Part shown: positions 34,870 through 43,958 of the stretch, piece after piece
Numbering within the stretch: position 1 is the first letter of the stretch
Layout: each line of letters starts with the position of its first letter
Assembly (NCBI RefSeq): GCF_026627255.1
Contig: NZ_JAPNLM010000005.1
Span: 62,001 to 126,000 of the forward strand
Source: Streptomyces antarcticus
GTDB taxonomy: Bacteria > Actinomycetota > Actinomycetes > Streptomycetales > Streptomycetaceae
Length of the DNA stretch: 64,000 bases
Direction: 5' to 3'
Position numbers and translations under genes: made by a program
The notes under the pieces: generated by a model
What the model saw: only the letters and a program-made list of their open reading frames with translations
What the model was told of the DNA's origin: nothing
The model's database searches: none

Positions 34870-35115
34870 TCCGGCGGGATCAGACGGGAATCGTCCGTGC
34901 GGGCTGTCAGCTCGTCTCCACCACGGCGACGACTCGCCGTCCGGTCGTGCGGCGAGTCGCGGGGCGAGGGGATCTGGCTCTGCCGTTCCAGCCGACCTGT
35001 GAGGGTCACGACACCGTCCAGGACGTGGACGTCCACTGATCCGGTGGGCGCCCCGATGCTGTCGGACAGCACGTCCTCGCTCACCTGCCGACCTGGGTGT
35101 GCCTCACGAGCGGAC
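34870..35115 (-). pseudogene. Decayed CBS/BON protein remnant
   Basis: The fragment QVSEDVLSDSIGAPTGSVDV followed by HVLDGVVTLTGRLERQSQIP matches the BON region of the CBS/BON protein at 19458-20081 (DVHVVDGFVTLDGLLARSSQ there). The tail continues in another frame (VVAVVETS) and both CBS domains are absent. Its position, divergent from a USP pair, reproduces the layout at 19.4-22.2 kb. Confidence 0.7.
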
Positions 35116-35201
35116 CTCCCGTACGTCGTCACGCCGGGGCGTACAGGGCTGGTGTGCGCCACCCGTACCAGCCACCATCCGCCCAGCCGACGACCGAATC
35201 G

Positions 35202-35290
35202 AGGGCCGAACGGTCCTGTACGGGGGCCGACCGGGTCCGTCTCGGCGGCTCACGCCGGTACCGGGCGCGAGGGAGGGACCAGTCGGCCCT
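35202..35290. promoter_or_regulatory. GGGCC-type boxes upstream of second USP pair
   Basis: AGGGCCGAACGGTCCT (35202-35217), GGGGGCCGACCGGGTCC (35222-35238) and AGGGACCAGTCGGCCCT (35274-35290). The first is identical to the box at 20170-20185, showing that the regulatory DNA was duplicated along with the genes. Confidence 0.65.
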
Positions 35291-35378
35291 TGAACTGGCC
35301 TCTATGGCCCTCGCAGACCACGCGTCCGCGATGCCAGCGTGAGAGGAGGAGCACGATGGCCCTCGATCAGGAGAAACC

Positions 35379-36281
35379 ATGGATGGCATCACCGCCGGTC
35401 CGGAACTCGGGACGGTCATCGTCGGCGTCGACGGGTCGGAGCCCGCACGCGGGGCAGCCCTGTGGGCCGCGGCCGAAGCCGAACGGAGGGAGACGACCCT
35501 GCGCATCGTCCACGCCGCCGACACGGACGGCAGAGCCGTCTACTCATCGGCGGAATCCCTCGAACGGGTCCGGGCAGCGGGCCGCGAGCTACTCCAGGAG
35601 ACTGCCGCGGCCGTCACGGAACTCCATCCCGATCTGCACGTCACCACGGAGTTCAGCCGCAGCGCAGCGGTGCCCAGCCTCCATCGGGCCGCCGGCATCC
35701 ACGGCACCGTCGTCATCGGCAACCGCGGTCTCGGCGGGTTCACCTCGCTGATGCTCGGCTCCGTCGCCCTCAAGGCCGCCGCCGGCGCCACCACGCCCCT
35801 CGCCGTGGTGCGGGGTACGCACCGGGATGTCGAGATGGGCAGCGTGCTGGCCGGGGTCCGCGACGAACACGACCTCGACTGTGTCCGGTACGCCGCGTGC
35901 GAAGCAGAGCTGCGCAAGGCATCGCTGCGGCTGATGCACGTGTGGAACCTGCTCCAGTCCGTCGGCAACGTCGTGAGCATGCTCGACGACATCGAGGAGA
36001 TCAGCGGACGCCACGCACACCGCCTGACGGCCATGGCCAACCTGATCCGCGAGGAGTTCCCGGATCTGACCGTCCAGGCGGACGTCGAGAAGAACTTCTC
36101 GGTGGCCGGGGCACTGGCCGAGGCATCCCGGCACGCGGACCTGCTGGTCGTCGGGGGAAGACGCTCCCCGGGCTACATCGGCCGCACGCTCGGGCACGCG
36201 ACCCACAGCCTTGTGCACCACGCGCACTGCCCCGTGCTGCTCATCCCGCGGCACGCCAACGAGCAGGGGAGCGAGTCGTGA
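35379..36281 (+). CDS. Tandem universal stress protein
   Basis: A 300-aa paralogue of the USP at 20350, with matching domain ends (GTVIVGVDGSEPARGAALWA, IGNRGLGGFTSLMLGSVALK, VGGRRSPGYIGRTLGHATHS) but lacking its acidic repeat (MLDDIEEISGRH here). The ATG at 35379 has GGAG upstream. Its stop overlaps the GTG of the next USP. Confidence 0.9.
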   Translation: MDGITAGPELGTVIVGVDGSEPARGAALWAAAEAERRETTLRIVHAADTDGRAVYSSAESLERVRAAGRELLQETAAAVTELHPDLHVTTEFSRSAAVPSLHRAAGIHGTVVIGNRGLGGFTSLMLGSVALKAAAGATTPLAVVRGTHRDVEMGSVLAGVRDEHDLDCVRYAACEAELRKASLRLMHVWNLLQSVGNVVSMLDDIEEISGRHAHRLTAMANLIREEFPDLTVQADVEKNFSVAGALAEASRHADLLVVGGRRSPGYIGRTLGHATHSLVHHAHCPVLLIPRHANEQGSES

Positions 36282-37147
36282 TCGAGAACATCACAGGCCA
36301 CGAGATCGTCATCGGCATCGACCCGGTCAGGGACTGGCACATGGCCCTGGCCTGGGCCGCCGACGAGGCGCACCGCCGGTCGCTCGGACTGGGTCTCGCA
36401 CTGGCAGTGCCACCGCAACACGACCCCCGGCATGTTGACGGGACCACACACCGCGTCGACCTGCGCCGATCCGGATCGGAAACCCTCGAAGCCGCCGCCG
36501 CGTGGGCGCGCTCACGGCACCCGGAACTCGAAGTGTCCACCCATCTGCTCGACGGATTCCCGGCGCCCGCCCTCGGCCGGCTCTCCCAAAAGGCCCCCAT
36601 GGTGGTGCTCGGCTCACGACACCTGAGCCGCACCGAGGAGTTCCTCAGCGCCGGTTCCCTCGTCGTGCCCGTCGTCGCCCAGGCGCACTGCCCGGTCGTC
36701 GTCGTGGGCGATGCCGAGCACGTCAGCCAGGAAGCGCCGTACGTGGTGGTCGCGATCGACGGCAGCGAGTCGTCGAAGGCGGCCCTGGCCGTGGCTTTCG
36801 AGGAAGCGGACGCACGCGGATGCGCCCTGCGGGCGATCTCGGTGTGGCACCAGCCCCTCCTCTCGTTCCAGGACAAGAACGTCGGTCTGCAGATGCAGCG
36901 GCGCTTGCTGTCCGAGACCGTCGCCGGGTGGTCGGAGAAGTACCCGGACGTCGCGCTCACCCACGAAGTGCTGGCCGGTCACCCGGTCGAGGAGCTCGCC
37001 GAGGCAGCCGAACACGCCCTGGCCCTGGTTCTGGGCCGACGGGGGAACGGGGGCTACACGGGCATGCGGCTCGGTTCCGTCGTCCACGGACTGCTGCACC
37101 GGGCACACTGCCCGGTCATCACGGTCCCCGTTGCGCGGGGAACCTGA
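36278..37147 (+). CDS. Tandem universal stress protein
   Basis: A 289-aa paralogue of the USP at 21273, with the same degenerate first domain (EIVIGIDPVRDWHMALAWAA) and canonical second (YVVVAIDGSESSKAALAVAF, then LGRRGNGGYTGMRLGSVVHG). The GTG start is in a GTGA overlap. Its TGA overlaps the ATG of the P-type ATPase (TGATG), so USP, USP and ATPase form one operon. Confidence 0.9.
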   Translation: MIENITGHEIVIGIDPVRDWHMALAWAADEAHRRSLGLGLALAVPPQHDPRHVDGTTHRVDLRRSGSETLEAAAAWARSRHPELEVSTHLLDGFPAPALGRLSQKAPMVVLGSRHLSRTEEFLSAGSLVVPVVAQAHCPVVVVGDAEHVSQEAPYVVVAIDGSESSKAALAVAFEEADARGCALRAISVWHQPLLSFQDKNVGLQMQRRLLSETVAGWSEKYPDVALTHEVLAGHPVEELAEAAEHALALVLGRRGNGGYTGMRLGSVVHGLLHRAHCPVITVPVARGT

Positions 37148-39759
37148 TGTCCGCGCCCGCGGCCAGCCAGGCACCCGCCACCTCACAGAAGTCCGCCGGA
37201 CTCACCGAACGGGAGGCCGCGCGCCTGCTCGCCGAGCACGGCCGCAATGAAGTCGCCGCCCAGCCGGCCACCCCCCTGTACGCGCGGATCCTCGCGCAGC
37301 TCCGCGACCCCCTGATCATGGTCCTGATCGGCGCGGTCCTGCTCACGATCGCCATCGGCGACCACGCCGACTCCGTCGTCATCGGCCTGGTGATCCTCTT
37401 CAACACCACCGTCGGCGTGACGCAGGAGATTCGCGCCGACAACGCGGTGGCAGCCCTCTCGGCCATGTCCGCCCCGGGAGCACGCGTACGGAGAGAGGGC
37501 ACGCCACGCGAAGTCCCGGCCACCGACGTCGTTCCCGGCGATGTCCTCCTGCTCGGCGAGGGCGACATCGTCGCCGCCGACGCCGACCTCACCGAGGCCT
37601 CGGCCCTCCTCGTCGACGAATCCATGCTCACCGGCGAGTCCCTCGCGGTGGACAAGGACCCGGGTACGACCTTGAGCGCCGGAACCGTCGTCGTCCGGGG
37701 AAGAGGCGTGGCCACCGTGACGGCAACCGGCGCGGCCAGCGCCCTCGGCCGTATCGCCGCCCTCCTCGACGGCGGGCGCGAGCCGACCCCGCTGCAACAC
37801 CGCCTCGGCTCCCTCGGCCGGCTCCTGGCCGCCGCCACCCTCGGACTCTGCCTGGTCGTCTTCGTACTCGGACTCCTGCAAGGCCTGCCCGTCGGGATCA
37901 TGGCAGTGACCGCCATCAGCCTCGCGGTGGCCGCGGTACCGGAATCCCTACCGGCCGTCGTCACCCTCGCCCTCGCACTCGGCGCCCGCCGCATGGCCAC
38001 CCGGCACGCCCTCGTACGCCGCCTTCCCGCCGTGGAAACACTCGGCTCGGTATCGGTCCTCGCCACGGACAAGACCGGCACCCTCACCGAAGGCCGCATG
38101 GTGGTCCAGCACATCTGGACACCCAGGGCCACGGCCGACCTCTCCGGTCTCGGCTACGAGCCGAAAGGCGACGTCCAGATCGCCGGCCGCCCCCCTACGC
38201 CGACGGAATGGGACCCTCTACACGAACTGCTGACCACGGCGGCACTCTGCAACGACGCCTCGATCCGGCCCCCTACGGGACCGGTCCCGCCCGACGACCG
38301 CTGGACCGCGATCGGTGATCCCACCGAGGCAGCCCTCCTGACCGCCGCGGCCAAAGCAGGCTGCGCCGCCCAGGCCGACCTCCACGCAAGCCACCCGCGC
38401 ACGGACGAAGCCCCCTTCGACAGCCTGCGCAAACGCATGACCACCCTGCACACCACGCCCGAGGACCGGGTGCTCGTCTGCCTGAAAGGCGCACCCGAGG
38501 CGATCCTCGACCCCGCCGTCCTCGACGATGACACCGACCTGCTGCACACGGCGGAACAGCAGGCCGCGCTGCTGGCCGCACGCGGCTTCCGCGTCCTCGC
38601 CATCGCCTCCGGGACACGGGACGCCATGCCGGACGACGCCGCCGACGCCGAGTCCGGCCTCCACCTGCTCGGCCTGGTCGCCATCAGCGATCCGCCCAAA
38701 CCGGAGGCCGCGGCCACCATCGCCGCCTGCCGGGCCGCAGGTATCACCCCCATCCTCATCACCGGCGACCACCCCGCCACCGCTCGCGCCGTGGCCGCCC
38801 AGGTCGGACTGCTCGCTGCCGACACCTCGTCCAAGGACGTGGTCACCGGCGCGGACATCGCCACCGGCCAGGTCGAGGACCTCACCGCCGTCAGGGTGTT
38901 CGCCCGTACGAATCCCCAGCAGAAGCTGGACATCGTCGAAGCCTGGCGCTCCCACGGCGCCGTCACCGCGATGACCGGCGACGGGGTGAACGACGGACCC
39001 GCCCTGCGCCAGGCCGACATCGGCGTCGCCATGGGCGCACGCGGCACAGAGGTCGCCCGGCAGGCCGCCGACCTCGTACTGACCGACGACGAACTGTCGA
39101 CCGTGGTCAAAGCCGTCGAGGAGGGACGCCGCGTCTACGACAACATCCGGCGCTTCCTCATCTACGGCCTGGCCGGCGGAACGGCCGAGATCCTCGTCAT
39201 GCTCGCCGGCCCTCTCATCGGCCTCCCCCTGCCCCTGCGGGCCGGACAGATCCTCTGGATCAACCTCCTCACCCACGGCCTCACCGGCGTCGCCATGGGC
39301 GCCGAACCCGTCTCACCGGGCGCCATGAACAGACCTCCCCGTCCGACCGGACAGCACATCCTCGGCGCCGGCGCCTGGCAGCGACTCCTCCTGCTCGCCA
39401 CCGTCGTCACCGCCTCCTGCCTCGCGGCAGCCCTCACCGCACGGGCCTGGGACCTGCCGTGGCAGAGCGTGCTCTTCCTCGCCCTGCTCGCCGCCCAGCT
39501 CGGAGTGGTCCTGGGCCTTCGAGGCCGCCTACTGACCAGGGAGAACCTCTTCCTCCCCCTGGCTGTCCTCTCCTCCGCACTCCTCGCGGCAGCCGCACTA
39601 TACGTACCGGCACTCCGGTCGATCCTGGAAACCGAACCGCTCGACCGGGCCGGCATCGGACTGGCGGCAGCCACAGCCCTGATCGGCTTCATCGCGGCCC
39701 GAATCGTACGGTCCGCGTTCCACAAGCAACCCCGGACAACGCCGATCTCCCACGGCTGA
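37147..39759 (+). CDS. P2-type cation-transporting ATPase
   Basis: An 870-aa P-type ATPase. An N-terminal cation-ATPase domain (LTEREAARLLAEHGRNEVAA) is followed by the actuator TGES loop (LLVDESMLTGESLAV), the membrane Pro motif VAAVPESLPAVVTLALALGA, the phosphorylation motif DKTGTLTEGRM (Asp308), KGAPEAIL in the N-domain, and the hinge MTGDGVNDGPALRQADIGVA. A C-terminal cation-ATPase domain has four to six spans. The motifs favour the Ca2+/Mn2+ or Na+/K+-like P2 subgroup rather than heavy-metal P1B (no CPC). Coupling to USPs parallels CtpF in the mycobacterial DosR regulon. The ion is unproven. Confidence 0.92.
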   Translation: MSAPAASQAPATSQKSAGLTEREAARLLAEHGRNEVAAQPATPLYARILAQLRDPLIMVLIGAVLLTIAIGDHADSVVIGLVILFNTTVGVTQEIRADNAVAALSAMSAPGARVRREGTPREVPATDVVPGDVLLLGEGDIVAADADLTEASALLVDESMLTGESLAVDKDPGTTLSAGTVVVRGRGVATVTATGAASALGRIAALLDGGREPTPLQHRLGSLGRLLAAATLGLCLVVFVLGLLQGLPVGIMAVTAISLAVAAVPESLPAVVTLALALGARRMATRHALVRRLPAVETLGSVSVLATDKTGTLTEGRMVVQHIWTPRATADLSGLGYEPKGDVQIAGRPPTPTEWDPLHELLTTAALCNDASIRPPTGPVPPDDRWTAIGDPTEAALLTAAAKAGCAAQADLHASHPRTDEAPFDSLRKRMTTLHTTPEDRVLVCLKGAPEAILDPAVLDDDTDLLHTAEQQAALLAARGFRVLAIASGTRDAMPDDAADAESGLHLLGLVAISDPPKPEAAATIAACRAAGITPILITGDHPATARAVAAQVGLLAADTSSKDVVTGADIATGQVEDLTAVRVFARTNPQQKLDIVEAWRSHGAVTAMTGDGVNDGPALRQADIGVAMGARGTEVARQAADLVLTDDELSTVVKAVEEGRRVYDNIRRFLIYGLAGGTAEILVMLAGPLIGLPLPLRAGQILWINLLTHGLTGVAMGAEPVSPGAMNRPPRPTGQHILGAGAWQRLLLLATVVTASCLAAALTARAWDLPWQSVLFLALLAAQLGVVLGLRGRLLTRENLFLPLAVLSSALLAAAALYVPALRSILETEPLDRAGIGLAAATALIGFIAARIVRSAFHKQPRTTPISHG

Positions 39760-40024
39760 AGCAAAAACGCCCCGGCTGAGGGGTGGCGACGATCGTGGAT
39801 CCATCCTCCGAGCACAGGACACGGCACAAGTCGTCCGGTCTCGCCGACGAGTGACGGGGGGTGGGGGACCGTCGCCGGCGCCCGGAACAGAACCTTCTCC
39901 CTGGCCTGGCGGGCGTCGCCTGCGGCCTAATCGTCCTGCCCGGGCTCACGAGGGCCGCGGTACGGAGAGAGGAAGCCCGTCCCGGCCGCACACGGAACAC
40001 CTCGGCATCAACGGGCACAGCGGG

Positions 40025-40417
40025 CTACCGGGGGAGAAGGGCTCGGATGGTCTTCCCGCCCTCGGGCCCGGGCGTGACCACGACGCGGTGGGCGAGGTCG
40101 TTGACCATGTGCCAGCCGAATCCACCCGTCCCGTCGACGAGGTCGGGGGTCCGCGTTCGCGGCATCCGCGGGCTGGAATCCTCGACGACGACCTCGATGG
40201 CGCCGGGGTGGGCGGCGAGGCGGAGGATGTAGGCACCACCACCGTGGCGCAGGGCGTTGGTCACGAGCTCGGAGACCACCAGGACGACCGTGTCGGCCTG
40301 CTCCGGACCGATGGTCGGATGCCCGAGGGTCTCGAGGAACGCCCGGGCGTCCTGACGTGCCGTGGCTACGGCTGACAGAGAACGCATGGCTGTGCGCTCG
40401 GCGCTCATCGTGGTCAT
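40025..40417 (-). CDS. HATPase_c anti-sigma-type kinase
   Basis: A 130-aa single-domain GHKL ATPase. N box VVLVVSELVTNALRHGGGAY, G1 VEDSSPRMPR, G2 TGGFGWHMVNDLAH. The ATG at 40417 has GGAG five to six bases upstream; the longer frame starting at 40501 has none. It is a likely RsbW-type protein kinase or anti-sigma factor. No sigma factor or antagonist is directly adjacent on this side. Confidence 0.85.
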   Translation of the reverse strand: MTTMSAERTAMRSLSAVATARQDARAFLETLGHPTIGPEQADTVVLVVSELVTNALRHGGGAYILRLAAHPGAIEVVVEDSSPRMPRTRTPDLVDGTGGFGWHMVNDLAHRVVVTPGPEGGKTIRALLPR

Positions 40418-40639
40418 CGCGCGCTCCGGGTCTGTTGTTGTTGTTGGTGTCCGTCCGGCCCTGCCTGCCCGGTCGTTGTGCCCCCGCCCGTAGCCGTTCA
40501 ACCCGACAACGCCCGATTACCTCAGAGGCGCGCACGCGGAAATCTGTGTCGGCCGGAGTAGACATTGGGCGGTGGTGTAGTTATGGTTTCTCTCGTAGCC
40601 CAGAGAGACCGAAGGGCCTGGCAGAGACGAACTGCCGGG

Positions 40640-41171
40640 CAGGCAGTACAGGTAGTGCCCGTATGACGGTGCGGTGGTGGAGTGTCGAAGCCAGGTTTGT
40701 CGTAGGACGGCGACGGGACTGATCACCGGACCGGGTGGCCCGCAGTCATAAGGGGCCACCACGCGCAGTGGTTGCAGTACAAGCGGTTCGCAGTACCCAG
40801 TAGTACCTCGGTGAGGTGTCGATGGTGGGCGTCCGCACCGGGAGGTTCGGCAGTGGGGTTCCAAGTCAGAGCAGACGCAGGACGGGCGACGGGGCTGGCT
40901 GCCGGAACGTGGCGCTCGGTCAGGCCACGCCGCAGTGCCAAGCGGTTAGCAGTACCGCAGTACAAGAAGTACCCAGCAGTGAAGTCAGTGAGCAGCACCT
41001 CGGTGAAGGCGTCGGCTGCGGGCGCGCGCATCGGGAGGTTCGGCAGTGGGGTTCCAAGTCAGAGCAGACGCAGGACGGGCGACGGGGCTGGCTGCCGGAA
41101 CGTGGCGCTGGGTCAGGCCACAAGCAGTACGAGTAGTTCGCAGTACCAGTAGTTCCCAGTAGTAGGTAGTC
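40640..41171 (+). repeat. Non-coding region with long direct repeats and dense AGTA motifs
   Basis: No convincing gene lies between 40418 and 41440. Two ~95-bp copies, 40834-40928 and 41027-41121, are almost identical (three or four differences) and 193 bp apart; similarity extends weakly upstream (CAGYACCTCGGTGA). Around them the plus strand is crowded with CAGTA/AGTAG elements, for example GCAGTACCCAGTAGTACC near 40792 and AGTAGTTCGCAGTACC near 41130. The bias to one strand and the lack of codon structure suggest a structured RNA, a protein-binding array, or a remnant of repeat expansion. Confidence 0.8.
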
Positions 41172-41379
41172 GATCATCCGAGGGATGAACGGAGGGATTG
41201 GGCGCCATCAGGATCGCCCGGACGGAGTGTTGAGTCCGGGTACCGCAGGACATCGATAGTGAGGTGGTCTCCGGTCAAGCAACCGCGATCCCCGCAGCCC
41301 CGGCAGCATTCCGGTCGGGCACGCGGACACAGAAGGCCGGCGCAGGATCAGGGCCGGCAGATGGTGTAGCAGTTCCTTC

Positions 41380-41412
41380 GGGGCCCTGGTGCCAGTACGG
41401 CGCCAGGGCCCC
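41380..41412. repeat. Stable hairpin upstream of MerR-type pseudogene
   Basis: GGGGCCCTGG, 13 bases, CCAGGGCCCC. The inner bases also pair (GCC with GGC around an AGTAC loop). It may terminate transcription leaving the repeat-rich region or fold in an RNA made from it. Confidence 0.6.
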
Positions 41413-41440
41413 TCCGCGTGTTCCGCGCGAGAGGCTCGAT

Positions 41441-41703
41441 GGCAGCAGACGACTCGTTTGGCCGTCTCGACGACGACTGCCCCGCTTACACGATGGGCCG
41501 GGCTGCCGGGCTGCTCGGCGTCACCCCGCTCCGCTCCGCTCCGCCGGCGGCCACCGTCGCTACTCCCGCTACCGGCTCCGCATCGTGGCCCGGGCCCCCG
41601 GCAACTCGTTGACCACGGGACGCCGATCGCGGCCCCCTGTCGCATCGCCGCCACGCAGACCCCCGGCTACGACACTGCCAACCAGATCACCATCACCGGC
41701 TAG
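41441..41703 (+). pseudogene. MerR-type helix-turn-helix regulator, decayed
   Basis: Three frames together recover a common Streptomyces ~110-aa MerR-like regulator. The start is DDDCPAYTMGRAAGLLGVTP, a shifted frame gives PLRSAGGHRRYSRYRLRIVA, and a third gives LVDHGTPIAAPCRIAATQTP to a TAG stop. The segment between GVTP and PLRS (the turn of the HTH) is deleted, and the C-terminal coiled coil is eroded. It is not expected to be functional. Confidence 0.7.
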
Positions 41704-41876
41704 GACGCCCAGGGCGACACGCCGAGACGCCCGTTCTCCTATCCGCCTGCGGCGCCACGCTCCGATTGTCGTGTGATGGCGGTGCTGGAGCGGCATGGCG
41801 GGCTCCGCGGGGCGCGACTGTGCGATGGAGGGGCAGGTGCGGCCGGGTTCCCTCCGCCTGGAGGCCGTGCGTATAT

Positions 41877-41891
41877 TTGTCGCACGACAAT
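41877..41891. promoter_or_regulatory. 15-bp palindromic operator upstream of rsb-like operon
   Basis: TTGTCGCACGACAAT, with a perfect TTGTCG/CGACAA inverted repeat, 90-105 bp upstream of the STAS gene. The same sequence with one change occurs at 49350-49364 (minus strand) upstream of the PP2C gene at 48020. MarR-family proteins typically bind such sites, and two are encoded nearby. Confidence 0.65.
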
Positions 41892-41981
41892 AGTTGCGCG
41901 TGCGGGGTAAATGCGGGAAGACCCCATCCCGTCGCCCCGCTGTCTCGGGGCGGGGAGCGTCAAGGACTGTGAGGGACCTGA

Positions 41982-42464
41982 GTGAGCAGCGGCAGGACCG
42001 ACGTACGGCAGCGTGTCACAAAAGCGCTTCAGCGGCGCGCTGATGGGATAGCGGACCGGTGGGTGCGGCTGCAGCTGGACCGGTCCGACCGCCTGGGAGA
42101 AGTCCTGCTCACCGGCCTTCTTGTCGATCTCGAAGACAGGGACGCGGCTGCCTTCAGCAGAGAGCTCGCCGAACGCATCGCGGATGACAGGGCCCGTGGC
42201 GTGGTCATCGACATCTCCCGTCTGGAGATCATCGACTCCTTCGCCGCCCGCACGCTCATGGAAGTCACCGCCATGGCCCGCCTGATGGGAGCCCGGGTGA
42301 TCGTGTCCGGGATGCGGCCCGCGGTGGCCGTCACGCCCGTCGAGCTGGGCCTGGAACTCACCGGCGTCGAAACCACCGTCCACGCGGAACAGGCCATGAC
42401 CGTTCTGGGATGGCATTCGAGCCAGCAGCCCCTGAAAGGGGCCCTATATGACACAGCGAGCTGA
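41982..42464 (+). CDS. STAS-domain anti-sigma antagonist, RsbR/RsbS-like fusion
   Basis: A 160-aa protein. Residues ~38-150 are an RsbS-type STAS domain (LGEVLLTGLLVDLEDRDAAA, VIDISRLEIIDSFAARTLME, VIVSGMRPAVAVTPVELGLE) with the phosphorylatable Ser in the IIDSF motif. Residues 1-37 (RQRVTKALQRRADGIADRWV) instead resemble the very start of the RsbR N-terminal sensor domain. This suggests an in-frame deletion that joined an RsbR start to RsbS and removed the sensor and one STAS domain. It is followed by RsbT- and RsbX-like genes as in stressosome operons. Confidence 0.8.
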   Translation: MSSGRTDVRQRVTKALQRRADGIADRWVRLQLDRSDRLGEVLLTGLLVDLEDRDAAAFSRELAERIADDRARGVVIDISRLEIIDSFAARTLMEVTAMARLMGARVIVSGMRPAVAVTPVELGLELTGVETTVHAEQAMTVLGWHSSQQPLKGALYDTAS

Positions 42465-42921
42465 CAGCGCCCACGCCCCCGCAGCCCTCCCCGGCCTTCC
42501 ACCTGCTTTCGCCGTCCCTGACGCACCCCTGCACATCGCCCTGCGCACGGAAGAGGATCTGCTGTCGGTACGTCACGCCGTGCGCGCCGCGACCCTCGAA
42601 GTCGGCTTCGGGATCGTGGACCAGACACGGGTGGTCACCGCGGTCAGTGAACTGGCCCGCAACGCCTACGTTCACGGCGGGGGCGGGACACTGCTCATCG
42701 AGTACCCGCGCCAGAACGGCAGGCAGGGGCTGCGGCTGACGATAAGCGACAGCGGACCCGGAATCCGCGACGTCGAGGAAGCCCTCGCCGACGGGTTCAC
42801 GACCGGGGGCGGACTCGGTCACGGCCTGGGTGGAGCCAAGCGCCTCATGGACGAATTCGCCGTTCGAAGCACCCCGGGACAAGGTACGACGGTCACCGTC
42901 ACCCGGTGGGCCCGTCCGTGA
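42448..42921 (+). CDS. RsbT-like HATPase switch kinase
   Basis: A 157-aa GHKL kinase. It has IALRTEEDLLSVRHAVRAAT at the start of the domain, N box VTAVSELARNAYVHGGGGTL, G1 ISDSGPGIRDVEEAL and G2 GLGHGLGGAKRLMDEF. This matches RsbT, the kinase that phosphorylates RsbS/RsbR STAS proteins. Its ATG lies 17 bases inside the STAS gene, with AAAGGGG upstream, so translation is coupled. Confidence 0.88.
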   Translation: MTQRADSAHAPAALPGLPPAFAVPDAPLHIALRTEEDLLSVRHAVRAATLEVGFGIVDQTRVVTAVSELARNAYVHGGGGTLLIEYPRQNGRQGLRLTISDSGPGIRDVEEALADGFTTGGGLGHGLGGAKRLMDEFAVRSTPGQGTTVTVTRWARP

Positions 42922-43958
42922 CCCTGACCTGCTCGGTTCCGGCCGCGTACATCCGCATAGACCACTACGGCCCCGTACGCGTCGCCTCGGAGGTCACACG
43001 CGCCTCAGCGCAGGAGTGCGGCCTGACCGGTGCTCTGCCGCACCAGGCCGCGGTCATCGCATCCGAACTGGCGAGGAACATCGCCAAGCACGCCACCTAC
43101 GGCGCCCTCTCCATCCATCCGCTCCCGCTGGGCGGCGGCCTGGAGATCCTTGCCGCCGACCACGGCCCCGGCAGCCCCGAGCTTGAGCGGTGCCGTACCG
43201 ACGGATTCACCACCACCAGCACCCTCGGCGCCGTCAGCCGCGTCGCCGCAACCTTCACCATCGAGACCCGGCCCGGCACCGGGACCCTGGTCCGCGCCCG
43301 GCTCGCCCTCCCCGGCCGCCGTCAAGCCGCCCACCAGGACACAGGACTGGTGAGCCTGCCCGCCGACATTGGAACGCACTGCGCAGACGCCGCCGCAGAC
43401 GCAAACGCCGCCGCAGTCCTGGACACCGGCACCGCCCGTACCGCTGACGTCATCGACGGTCTGGGCCACGGCCACGGCCACGAAGCCGCAGAAGCCGCCC
43501 AGGCCGCCCCGCGTTCGTTCCGAGATACCGCGGAACAACCCCTTCCCCACATCCTGACCGCCCCGCACCGCGCCCTGCGCCACACCCGGGGCACCGCGGT
43601 CGGCATCGCCCGCCCGCACGCGGAGCGGGCCGAGTGCAGCGGCACCGGCGACGTCCGCACGGGCACCCTCTCTCCCCACCACGTGCACCGCCGGGTGACC
43701 GGCCGGCCCGGCATCGTCGGCCGACGCACGCCCGCCCCACATACACGACATGCGCGACAGCTTCTGCGTCCCGCGGGAACCGCCGTAGTCCTGCCCGCCG
43801 ATGGCATCGACCCGCAGTGGTCGCATACGCCTACGGACTTCCCGCCGCGCCCGGCGCCGCCCCTTCTCGCGGCAGCAATCGCACCAACGCCACCGGCGCT
43901 CCGCTTCCAGGACGACGCCACGGTGTCGACGGCCCGGCCGGGGCAGGTGACCTCGTGA
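42918..43958 (+). CDS. HATPase plus PP2C-like (RsbX/SpoIIE-type) regulator
   Basis: A 346-aa protein. The N-terminal ~130 residues are a second HATPase (AVIASELARNIAKHATYGAL, then AADHGPGSPELE). The remainder is a PP2C/SpoIIE-like domain (TADVIDGLGHGHGHEAAEAA, then GTGDVRTGTLSPHHVHRRVT), somewhat degenerate at the C-terminal metal site. The GTG in GTGA overlap with RsbT is preferred over a GTG at 42906. The family resets the RsbS/RsbT switch by dephosphorylating the STAS partner. Confidence 0.78.
   Translation: MTLTCSVPAAYIRIDHYGPVRVASEVTRASAQECGLTGALPHQAAVIASELARNIAKHATYGALSIHPLPLGGGLEILAADHGPGSPELERCRTDGFTTTSTLGAVSRVAATFTIETRPGTGTLVRARLALPGRRQAAHQDTGLVSLPADIGTHCADAAADANAAAVLDTGTARTADVIDGLGHGHGHEAAEAAQAAPRSFRDTAEQPLPHILTAPHRALRHTRGTAVGIARPHAERAECSGTGDVRTGTLSPHHVHRRVTGRPGIVGRRTPAPHTRHARQLLRPAGTAVVLPADGIDPQWSHTPTDFPPRPAPPLLAAAIAPTPPALRFQDDATVSTARPGQVTS

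Noticed and set aside
41766..41972. 68-codon plus-strand frame before the STAS gene
   Set aside because: It spans the palindromic operator and promoter region and has no coding character.
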